Source of the DNA: Sporosarcina sp. FSL W7-1349
GTDB taxonomy: Bacteria; Bacillota; Bacilli; Bacillales_A; Planococcaceae
Assembly: GCF_038003045.1 (NCBI RefSeq)
Contig: NZ_JBBOOK010000001.1
Span: 1,240,001-1,304,000 of the forward strand
Direction: 5' to 3'
Length of the DNA stretch: 64,000 nt
Position 1 is the stretch's first letter; each line of letters starts with the position of its first letter. The translations under genes were made by a program, and so were the position numbers. Shown here piece after piece: positions 17,621 through 24,828 of the stretch. The notes under the pieces are model-generated. The model was given only the letters and a program-made list of their open reading frames with translations. It was not told the DNA's origin and ran no database searches.

Positions 17621-19505
17621 ATCGAGTAGGAGGGAGTGATTAACTCCCGACCTCTCACACCACCGTACATACGGTTCCGTATACGGCGGTTCAATAACTT
17701 AAGTATCGACGCTCATATAAGTGGTTCAGGTCTTTCAGACCCCACTTTTTGAGCGTTTCTGTTTTGATTGCCTTGTGGAGCGTTTCGCTTTTGGACACTC
17801 GCCAATATCCCTTTCGGGAATTTGCCACTTTCCAGGCTTCCTCGTGCCAGATGCCAAGCCTGCGTAGTTGACTGTATTTCGTCTTCGTCTTCTTCCAACG
17901 CTTCCATATCAATTGACGTAATCGATGGTTTAACCATTGTGCCATGGAACGGATAAATTGTTTCATCAATCCAATTCCATAGTAGTTGATCCAACCCACT
18001 GTCACTTGATTTAGTTCTTTGGCAATCTGTTCGAAGTGACCCGCGCGATTCCGTTTCGTGATGCCTTTTAGTTTGGCTTTGAACCGTTTCTTGGCAGATT
18101 GGTGTGGTCTACATCCGACTCCTTTAGCGGTGGAATGTAGACAAAAACCCAGGAATTTCAGTTTGACTGGAGAACCGACTTTACTCTTCTTTTGATTCAC
18201 GGTTAGTTTCAAGTCTTCTTCGAGAAACTTGGAGACATTCCCCAGTACACGTTCCCCAGCCCGTCTACTTTTGACATAAATACAAAAGTCATCTGCGAAT
18301 CGTACGAATTTGTGTCCCCTTCTCTCCAGTTCCCTGTCCAATTGGTTCAGGTAGACATTGCTAAGAAGTGGAGAAAGAACACCGCCCTGTGGAGCACCTT
18401 CTTCTGTCGGACTGATAAGCCCGCCTTCCAAGATGCCGCTCTTGAGGAATTTCCAAATCAGTTTCAGGACAATCTTATCGCTGATGAACTCTTTGAGGTA
18501 TTCCATCAATTTCTGATGATGTATGGTGTCGAAGTAACTTTTCAGGTCACAATCAACCACAATTTTGTACCCTTGTTCGTAGTACGCGATGGTTTGCCTG
18601 ATGGCTTGATGCTGGTTCCTCTTTGGACGGAATCCGAAACTCATATCGGAGAAGTACGGGTCAATTACCTTGCCAATCACTTGATAGATTGCTTGCTGAA
18701 CCATTCGGTCACGAACACAAGGGATACCCAATTTCCGTTTTGACCCATCCGGTTTCGGAATTTCCACCCGTTTGACAGGCAATGGTTCGTACGAACCGTC
18801 TTTCAGTTTCCGAATCAGATGGTCGCGGTATTTGGCGACGTGACCAAAGAGTTCCTCTACTGTCATTCCGTCAACACCGGGCGCCCCTTTATTTGCCTTC
18901 ACTTTCTTGCAGGCATTGAAGAGATTGTTGATATCCACCACTTTGTCAATCAAACTGATACCACCCCGTTGTTCCATTTTCGTAAAGACAGGGCTGCACG
19001 CTCCCGCATACCCTTCGGTTTCCAACCTATCTCTTTGCGGCCAGCCACCTGCCGATGTTTTCTGTGGTCTCTGCACTGTCCTTACCTCCATTTCATTTCA
19101 GGGTTGTTATTGTTCGGCCCTTCATCCTGTTGGACTACTATGGCCTCTGCTGACTTCTTACAGTTCAACCTGCCATCACTGACGGATTTGTTCCTGTGGA
19201 ATATTCCATCCCTCTTGTCGGGAACCCCTGTAAGACCTCCCCGGGTAAGAGCTATAACCTTCCTCCCATGTAACCGCCGCATTTACTGTATGGAACTCGG
19301 GCAGTATTGGACTTCGTTTTGATTTGCAAACTCATCCATTCCAATTCAGCCTTATATGCGGTTTCTGTCCGTCGGTTCGGGAGTTTGCCGCCGGCTTCCT
19401 TCAGATTCCACCTCACGATGGACACCCTTGCCTTAAGCTAACAGTTCCTACTGCCAAGCCTGTAGTGGACTTTCACCACCAAGTTATAGCCCATGCCGGG
19501 CGCAC
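17621..19505 (-). mobile_element. Group II intron, bacterial class C, about 1.9 kb
   Basis: On the minus strand the element starts GTGCGCCCGG at 19505, a class C 5' end, and continues through roughly 410 nt of ribozyme domains before the encoded reverse transcriptase. Near the 3' end lie a domain V-like hairpin (17692 to about 17655, GAACCGCCG opening, GGTGGTGTGAGAGG closing) and a short domain VI stem (GGGAGTTAATCACTCCC) with a candidate branch-point A, ending in CTACTCGAT. The insertion is seven bases behind a perfect terminator hairpin, the target preference of class C introns. Both ends and the reading frame are intact, so it may still be mobile. The exact 3' base is uncertain by one or two nucleotides. 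Confidence 0.92.
17691..19091 (-). CDS. ltrA: Group II intron-encoded reverse transcriptase/maturase (LtrA-like)
   Basis: The 466-residue product has reverse-transcriptase blocks 0-7 (GAPGVDGMTVEEL near residue 70, SFGFRPKRNQHQAI near 150, GAPQGGVLSPLLSNVYL near 235, catalytic FADDF near 267) and a maturase domain X with WINYYGIGL near 365. The YxDD motif has Phe in the first position. No endonuclease domain follows, as usual for class C. The stop codon overlaps the start of domain V. An internal Met (MEQRGG) about 38 codons in is an alternative start. The protein splices the intron and copies it into new terminator sites. Confidence 0.95.
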   Translation of the reverse strand: MEVRTVQRPQKTSAGGWPQRDRLETEGYAGACSPVFTKMEQRGGISLIDKVVDINNLFNACKKVKANKGAPGVDGMTVEELFGHVAKYRDHLIRKLKDGSYEPLPVKRVEIPKPDGSKRKLGIPCVRDRMVQQAIYQVIGKVIDPYFSDMSFGFRPKRNQHQAIRQTIAYYEQGYKIVVDCDLKSYFDTIHHQKLMEYLKEFISDKIVLKLIWKFLKSGILEGGLISPTEEGAPQGGVLSPLLSNVYLNQLDRELERRGHKFVRFADDFCIYVKSRRAGERVLGNVSKFLEEDLKLTVNQKKSKVGSPVKLKFLGFCLHSTAKGVGCRPHQSAKKRFKAKLKGITKRNRAGHFEQIAKELNQVTVGWINYYGIGLMKQFIRSMAQWLNHRLRQLIWKRWKKTKTKYSQLRRLGIWHEEAWKVANSRKGYWRVSKSETLHKAIKTETLKKWGLKDLNHLYERRYLSY

Positions 19506-19510
19506 AAATA

Positions 19511-19550
19511 AAGCAGGCGGAGAAAATGAGCCACTTTTCTCCGCCTGCTT
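19511..19550. terminator. Perfect terminator hairpin, target site of the group II intron
   Basis: A 16-bp perfect inverted repeat (AAGCAGGCGGAGAAAA and its complement) with an 8-nt loop carries T-rich tails on both strands. It lies immediately upstream of the intron 5' end and serves as its 5' exon. Confidence 0.88.
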
Positions 19551-19730
19551 TTTTCTGTTGTTCTGAAAGCTGCTGCAGATTGCCAGCACTTTCAATATAT
19601 TAAGAGCCATGGCCACCACCGATTGCCCTTGTTATCTGATCACGCTTTCCATCTCGATTTTCCGTTGAGCATAGATGCCTGATTTGCCCTCACATTCGGG
19701 GGCTGTCTTCGTTCTTCTCGTTTCCAAACA
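19535..19730 (-). pseudogene. Decayed transposase C-terminus (IS1182-like)
   Basis: The minus strand reads GKSGIYAQRKIEMESVIR, a TAA, then QGQSVVAMALNILKVLAICS. The G-x-I-Y-x-Q-R-K-I-E/D motif and the later A-x-N-x-x-K segment resemble the C-terminus of IS1182-type transposases. The usual 15-20 residues between the blocks are missing and the 5' part of the gene is gone; cwlJ begins 40 bp away. This is a deletion relic. The family name is from pattern memory. Confidence 0.55.
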
Positions 19731-19769
19731 TGATTTTCCTTCAGAATAGAAGTCGACAATGCCGTTACA

Positions 19770-20210
19770 CTACCCCATATACACTCCTTCACAGGTGTCC
19801 GGCGCGGGTTCATAAAAACAATGGTTTTTGAATTGCCCGGTAAACGGTTGGCCGTACCAGGTTGGCGGGCATGGTGCGTATGGGTTGAAATACCAAAGAG
19901 CATACTTCGCCGGGTGATCTCTCCAATAATCCAATGTCTGCCTGGCGAGCCGTCTCTCCGTTTCCCTCGCTCTTTGATAGAACGTATTACCTTTCTGAAC
20001 CGCTTCGAACGAATAATTTCCCCCTTGGATTTGAAAAATGACATCTTCAATCGTCCGGAGATCACGGAAGTCCAAACAATTCGCTACGAGACGGTTCACG
20101 ATGACATTTCCGACATATAACATCCCTTGCTTGCCTTCCCCTTCGGCTTCTGCCCGCATCATCCTTGCCATCAAATCCACATCTGCATTCCGGTAATTCG
20201 CTCTCGCCAT
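19770..20210 (-). CDS. cwlJ: Spore cortex lytic cell wall hydrolase CwlJ
   Basis: The product has 146 residues from the ATG preceded by GGGGTGAT; an ATG six codons earlier lies upstream of that site. It belongs to the SleB/CwlJ hydrolase domain family: ARMMRAEAEGEGKQGMLYVG with the catalytic Glu, then NRLVANC, and a C-terminal KNHCFYEPAPDTCEGVY that closely follows B. subtilis CwlJ. CwlJ degrades cortex peptidoglycan during Ca-dipicolinate-triggered germination and sits in the spore coat. Its usual partner gerQ is not adjacent here. No signal peptide is present, as expected for CwlJ. Confidence 0.92.
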   Translation of the reverse strand: MARANYRNADVDLMARMMRAEAEGEGKQGMLYVGNVIVNRLVANCLDFRDLRTIEDVIFQIQGGNYSFEAVQKGNTFYQRARETERRLARQTLDYWRDHPAKYALWYFNPYAPCPPTWYGQPFTGQFKNHCFYEPAPDTCEGVYMG

Positions 20211-20271
20211 TTTTATCACCCCAACCACATCATATGAAAAAAATGGGCGGGGGAGTCCTTATTCCGATAAA

Positions 20272-20907
20272 TTAAAATTCTTTATTCCAAATCGGCGCAA
20301 AAAGTTTAACTCCTCTTCGATTCATCGGCAAGAGCTTCATATCGGCGATCAAATGACTCGCATATCCTGCCATGCCGGCCAAATACAAGCCTTCCAGCTG
20401 CAAATCCGTTTCTGCCATCCGCAAGATCAGCGCGAAAAAGCCAAGGCCCAATAAGGAATGTGTATAGGAGCGATGCGGGGTAAAGGAAGCGAGGACGACA
20501 AATAGCCCAAATAAAACAAGCCATGACCGGTCGAGCGCCACTCCTCCGAGAATGACGCCGACGCCCGTCAATGTCAGCATCCGCTTTTGGGTAATGACAG
20601 CTGATAATATCATCATTCCAATGCCAAGCCCGAGCTGTTTGAGCGATAGCGATTCCGTTCCCCGAAAGAATTGATAAAACGCGTAGCAAACGACGCCAAT
20701 TCCCATGAGCAACAGCGGTGTTTTCACTTTTTTCTTCGACAACGTCACGGCATTGCTCGCCAACCCGTTCGTATCCAAATCGGGAATCACCCCTGCCACC
20801 CCGCCCACAGAAGCGCAGATGGCGAGCGTCAGCGAATCGGCATCGAGATAGAGCCCTGCGCCTGCCCCCGCTATTGCCCCGATTAGTACATGTGAAGTGC
20901 CTTTCAT
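20272..20907 (-). CDS. YdjM/YvsG-type membrane metal-dependent hydrolase
   Basis: This 211-residue membrane protein starts MKGTSHVLIGAIAGAGAG and has PDLDTNG near residue 42, HRSYTHSLLG near residue 144 and a late HLIADMKLLP near residue 185. The spaced His/Asp residues between transmembrane helices define the YdjM (DUF457) family, annotated as metal-dependent hydrolases with unknown substrate. Start choice is supported by the conserved MK-x-T-S-H opening. Function in this organism is unknown. Confidence 0.85.
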   Translation of the reverse strand: MKGTSHVLIGAIAGAGAGLYLDADSLTLAICASVGGVAGVIPDLDTNGLASNAVTLSKKKVKTPLLLMGIGVVCYAFYQFFRGTESLSLKQLGLGIGMMILSAVITQKRMLTLTGVGVILGGVALDRSWLVLFGLFVVLASFTPHRSYTHSLLGLGFFALILRMAETDLQLEGLYLAGMAGYASHLIADMKLLPMNRRGVKLFAPIWNKEF

Positions 20908-21120
20908 TTTACCAGTCCAATCTTATGTAATGAAACCTTTACTAGTGTACCAAACTGGTGCTCGGGTGAAATAGGACTCTTGTAGCTTTCTGCGAGGGAC
21001 CGGAATATAAAGGGCGGTCGATGATTATGATGTGATAGCCGAGCATCAGTTTTAGGTTTCAACCTAAGTGCAATCGGGTAAAAGGAAAAGAGAGTATAGG
21101 ATGAGGAGGTTGAAGAGTAT

Positions 21121-21915
21121 ATGACATTGAGCAAGGAACTTCAAGCCTTACAAGATTTCCATTGTGTTGACCGATGCGTGTTAAGTGTGTATTTGAATAC
21201 GAACCCGGCGGATCCCGAACAAGCGAACGGGGCTTGGAAAATCCAGTTAAAAAACGGGTTGAAACGGATTCAGGAGTATTTGCAGGCTTCCAAAGACGCC
21301 GAGGAATTGAAAGCGTACAAGAAACTGCGAGCGAAAGTGGAGAAAGAGATCGAAAACAACCAAAACGACTTGCATAAAGGGGTCGTTATTTTTGCGTCAT
21401 CAAATCCGGAGTTATGGTCGGTCCATTATGTCCAAGTGCCGGTAAAAACGAATTTCTACTGGGAAACACACCCTGAGACCGAACAATTGGAATACATGTT
21501 GAAAGCGTATCCAGAAGCGGGCATCGTCTTGCCAAGCTTCGGAGAAGTCCGCATTTTGGATACAGCAATGGGCTTCATTCATGATGAAAAAACGTATGAA
21601 TTTGACTCCGGCTTGCAAGTGTGGCGGGAACAAAAAGGACTAAACCCTTCAGGAAACCGCGGAACCGGCGGCAGCCACGTCGATGATCTCGATCAGCGGC
21701 TAAAACAGAACTTGGAGCGGTTCTTCAAAGAAATGGGACCCGTCGTCGAGAAGTTGAAAAAAGACCGTGGCTGGAAGGAAGTCCATATCGCCGGCGAAGC
21801 GGAATGGGCCAATTCCTTTTCGAAAGTGTTGCGGGACAAACCGCAAAGCTGCCTTTATAAGAATTTGATCAATGTTGAGCCGACTAAAGTGCTTCATCAA
21901 GTGTTTGAACGGTAA
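21121..21915 (+). CDS. VLRF1-family, aeRF1-type release-factor-like protein
   Basis: The 264-residue soluble protein resembles bacterial proteins of the VLRF1 group, which carry an archaeo-eukaryotic release factor 1-like fold and are thought to act on stalled ribosomes. Visible features are an N-terminal DRCVLSVYLNTNP segment, a helical region at about residues 50-85, a strand-rich centre with VLPSFGEVRILD, and a linker GNRGTGGSHVDDLDQRLKQN near residue 180 where the catalytic loop of such factors lies. The start has a GAGGAGG sequence 15 bases upstream. Family assignment is fairly sure; ribosome rescue is family knowledge. Confidence 0.75.
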   Translation: MTLSKELQALQDFHCVDRCVLSVYLNTNPADPEQANGAWKIQLKNGLKRIQEYLQASKDAEELKAYKKLRAKVEKEIENNQNDLHKGVVIFASSNPELWSVHYVQVPVKTNFYWETHPETEQLEYMLKAYPEAGIVLPSFGEVRILDTAMGFIHDEKTYEFDSGLQVWREQKGLNPSGNRGTGGSHVDDLDQRLKQNLERFFKEMGPVVEKLKKDRGWKEVHIAGEAEWANSFSKVLRDKPQSCLYKNLINVEPTKVLHQVFER

Positions 21916-21927
21916 TCGCGGTTAGTA

Positions 21928-21969
21928 TTCCGGACAGGGACGCAGAAATGCGACCTGTCCGGAATTTTG
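21928..21969 (+). terminator. Terminator after the VLRF1-like gene
   Basis: An 11-bp perfect stem (TTCCGGACAGG and its complement) with a 15-nt loop is followed by TTTTG, 12 bp after the stop codon. Confidence 0.8.
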
Positions 21970-22027
21970 TTTATCGTTCATCTTACTGGGAATTCTGAAA
22001 AGAAAGACCTGAAAGGAGTTTCTCATC

Positions 22028-22231
22028 ATGAAGCAAAATATCGGAACGGTCAATGCATTGATCCGCATTACGGGCGGCCTGACGTTGCTCGCCTGGTCCA
22101 CCGCTAAGATGTCTTGGGAAAAGCCATCCGGCCAGCAATTAATTTGGTCCATGGTCGGCGCGATGAAAGTCGCGGAAGGGATGACGCGCTATTGCCCGAT
22201 GACGGATATGCTTGGATTGGAGCAGAAGTGA
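22028..22231 (+). CDS. DUF2892 (YgaP-type) small membrane protein
   Basis: The 67-residue product begins MKQNIGTVNALIRITGGLTL, typical of DUF2892 inner-membrane proteins, and ends with the conserved TRYCPMTDMLG cysteine segment. AAAGGAG lies 10 bases upstream. Relatives are found alone or fused to rhodanese domains (YgaP); the role is unknown. Confidence 0.88.
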   Translation: MKQNIGTVNALIRITGGLTLLAWSTAKMSWEKPSGQQLIWSMVGAMKVAEGMTRYCPMTDMLGLEQK

Positions 22232-22238
22232 AGCATGG

Positions 22239-22290
22239 GGACCCCGCCTATCCGAGTTACGGCTGGGCCGGGGTCCTTCCTGCTTTTTTG
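22239..22290. terminator. Convergent hairpin between DUF2892 and LysR genes
   Basis: GGACCCCG and CGGGGTCC form an 8-bp GC-rich stem followed 8 bases later by six T on the plus strand. It overlaps the last codons of the LysR gene. Confidence 0.5.
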
Positions 22291-23153
22291 ATTTCCTCTT
22301 CCAAGAAAACGAGGAATGCGTCTGCTTCTTCAGTCATCACTTTTGTCAGCACATATGTCGTGGAATGGGGCGGGATAATTTTATTCGGTTTGATTTCGGT
22401 CAGCCGATTCGTCCTTACTTCTTCTTTGACCATCGTATACGGTACATAGGAAATGCCGAGCCCTTGTTCAATGAATCGCTTGGTGATCTCTATTTGGTTG
22501 ACTTTCATCGTCCGGACGTTTGGATAATGTCGTTTGATTTCCGGTAAGAGCCGGTCCCAATAGTCCGGATGGTTATGGGTGATGACTCGGTAGGTTGCCA
22601 ACACTGTTTCTTCATCAACCGGCGTTCCGTTTCGTTCATCGGGTGGAGCCACCAATAGGACAGGTTCCTCATGCACAATCCGGCAATCGATATTGGATTG
22701 CACCGGGCGGATTCTTGTCAAACCAAGATCCGCCCGGCCTACACTAATTTCTTCCCCGATTTCGTAGGAGTTCAGCACATTGATGATCAACTCGATATCA
22801 GGATTTTCATCCATGAACCTCCGCATGATGGGCGGAAGGACGGATGAGGCGATTTGAGGTGCAGTGGCAATCATTAATTTACGCTTATACCCCTGCTTCC
22901 ATGCTTCAAAGTCTTCTATTCCTTGTTCATAGGTGGTCACGATATTCGTGGCAATCGGTAGAAAACGGTGGCCGGCCGCTGTCAGGACAACGCTTTTTCC
23001 GATCCTCTCAAATAGAGGTTGATTCAGATGGACTTCCAATCGCTGAATATGTTTTGTGATGGCGGGCTGTGTGAGAAACAGTTCTTCCGATGCTTGTCGG
23101 AAGTTTTCATATTTGGCTGCGACACAAAAGGTTTTCAACCATTTCATTTCCAT
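22257..23153 (-). CDS. LysR family transcriptional regulator
   Basis: The 298-residue product has the LysR helix-turn-helix at residues 1-60 (FRQASEELFLTQPAITKHIQ) and the two-lobed effector domain at about 90-290. It is divergent from a SAM methyltransferase gene 115 bp away, which may be its target. The intergenic region is AT-rich. No effector can be predicted. Confidence 0.9.
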   Translation of the reverse strand: MEMKWLKTFCVAAKYENFRQASEELFLTQPAITKHIQRLEVHLNQPLFERIGKSVVLTAAGHRFLPIATNIVTTYEQGIEDFEAWKQGYKRKLMIATAPQIASSVLPPIMRRFMDENPDIELIINVLNSYEIGEEISVGRADLGLTRIRPVQSNIDCRIVHEEPVLLVAPPDERNGTPVDEETVLATYRVITHNHPDYWDRLLPEIKRHYPNVRTMKVNQIEITKRFIEQGLGISYVPYTMVKEEVRTNRLTEIKPNKIIPPHSTTYVLTKVMTEEADAFLVFLEEEIKKAGRTPAQP

Positions 23154-23268
23154 TTATAACTCTCCTTTTATAACAAATCGTTATTAATAAATGCTTTTTT
23201 AGTTAATATTCATTATTACACGATTCCAGTATAATTCAATTTGTGGAAACAGAAAGGGAGAGAAGGAA

Positions 23269-24039
23269 ATGACAAAAACTCACGATTCATGGAATGCTCA
23301 TTTATATGACGGAAAACATCGTTTCATCTCGAATTACGGCACCGATTTGATTGAAGTTTTGGCGCCACGGCAAGGCGAGAAAATACTGGACCTTGGATGC
23401 GGAACGGGCGATTTGGCCAATCGGTTACACGGTTTGGGGGTAGATGTAATTGGAGTGGATAAATCCGAAAACATGGTAACTCAAGCGAAAAAGAAGTACC
23501 CGGCCATTCCCTTCGAAGTCCGGGATGCTACCAATCTTGGATTTACGGAAGAATTTGATGCCGTATTTTCGAATGCGGTTCTGCATTGGATCCGGACACC
23601 AAAGGAAGCCTTGCAAAGTATACAAGAGAGTTTGCAACTGAAAGGCAGGTTTGTGGCGGAATTTGGAGCGAAAGGCAACGTCCAAACTATTACAGATGAA
23701 ATCCAACGCCAGTTGAAAGCAGCTGGATATGAAGATCATGCAAAACGATTTCCATGGTATTTCCCAAGCATCGCCGAGTACACGGCGCTCATGGAAGACG
23801 TTGGGTTTCAAGTGGAACTGGCGCAGCATTTTGAACGTCCTACTCCATTGGAGGGCATTTCGGGGATGAAAAACTGGATCGAAATGTTCGGGAGCAGTTT
23901 TTTTGAAGGGATTTCGGAAGTCGAAAAGGAAAAAATCCTGGACGCTGTCGTGCAACACTTAAAAGAAAAGTTATATATAGATGGCGTATGGATTGCGGAT
24001 TATCAAAGGATTCGCATTGTCGGCATTCGAGTGCGTTAA
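23269..24039 (+). CDS. Class I SAM-dependent methyltransferase
   Basis: The 256-residue product has the Rossmann methyltransferase motifs: ILDLGCGTGDLANRL near residue 39 (motif I), GVDKSENMVTQAKKKYP near 60 and FDAVFSNAVLHWI near 93. The layout resembles trans-aconitate/malonyl-type small-molecule methyltransferases. GGGAGAGAAGGAA precedes the start. The substrate is unknown; a LysR gene is divergent. Confidence 0.88.
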   Translation: MTKTHDSWNAHLYDGKHRFISNYGTDLIEVLAPRQGEKILDLGCGTGDLANRLHGLGVDVIGVDKSENMVTQAKKKYPAIPFEVRDATNLGFTEEFDAVFSNAVLHWIRTPKEALQSIQESLQLKGRFVAEFGAKGNVQTITDEIQRQLKAAGYEDHAKRFPWYFPSIAEYTALMEDVGFQVELAQHFERPTPLEGISGMKNWIEMFGSSFFEGISEVEKEKILDAVVQHLKEKLYIDGVWIADYQRIRIVGIRVR

Positions 24040-24059
24040 AGTAGACCTATTCCATCAAA

Positions 24060-24086
24060 CCAGGGCCCCGCTTGTTACGGGACCCT
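24060..24086 (+). terminator. Weak terminator-like hairpin after the methyltransferase gene
   Basis: AGGGCCCCG and CGGGACCCT pair with one mismatch across a short loop, 20 bp past the stop. The T-tract is poor. Confidence 0.4.
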
Positions 24087-24093
24087 GCGCAAG

Positions 24094-24645
24094 TTATTTT
24101 GCGAGCATGGCGCTACTTTCAACCAATCGGTCGTGGATGGTCGATAATTCGCTGACGTCCTTTACTTCGATCAGCACTTCCCCGCCTTTTTTGGAATTCG
24201 GCTTGTAAAATATTTTTAGCATTATCTCCTGCATCGCTTCCATATCAGCGATTACCTGTTGATAGAGGTGTTTATCTTCCTTCGTGAATTCCCCGGTTTG
24301 CCCGTGTTTCTCTTTCAACCCCGATATAATGGCGATGAGTTGATGAGCGATCGGCTCCAAGATTTCCTGACTCGTCGCATTGTCAATGACGTTTGCATGG
24401 ATTACCATATCGTTGAGATGTCCGATCGCATCCGTCAGCGCTTCCCCTTTCAATTCCTTCTGTTGAATGATCTCTTCTGAAAGATTCCAATAGTTATAGA
24501 GCGAATGACCTACGATGTTCTCCAATCTCATCTGATAATCTTTTCCGTCCATGCCCGTCATCAGCCATGCCCCGATTAGCAGCAACGGAAAAGCGATTAT
24601 CAGATACCCATAAATGTTTTTCACTTCTATCACTCTTTCATTCAT
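24094..24645 (-). CDS. Hypothetical single-span membrane protein
   Basis: The product has about 183 residues if it starts at the ATG at 24645; GTG codons shortly after and an ATG at 24693 are alternatives, none with a strong ribosome site. After a short basic segment, one transmembrane helix (YLIIAFPLLLIGAWLMTG) leads into a largely helical, charged domain of about 145 residues. I recognise no family. It is divergent from the large S-layer-type gene, with no sign of co-transcription. Confidence 0.65.
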   Translation of the reverse strand: MNERVIEVKNIYGYLIIAFPLLLIGAWLMTGMDGKDYQMRLENIVGHSLYNYWNLSEEIIQQKELKGEALTDAIGHLNDMVIHANVIDNATSQEILEPIAHQLIAIISGLKEKHGQTGEFTKEDKHLYQQVIADMEAMQEIMLKIFYKPNSKKGGEVLIEVKDVSELSTIHDRLVESSAMLAK

Positions 24646-24828
24646 TCCTATTTGAAGCGGGACGCGAAACGCGAACAATAGGTTGCAATTCATGGTGGGT
24701 TGCTTCCTAATTTCGACCTATTTTCAATATTCGAAGATTACTAGCTTATCCTATGGGTATAGATATAGGTAGGGCGATTGCTCTTATCTTTCATACTTCT
24801 ACTATACTTAGAGGAGGACATCAAGTAT

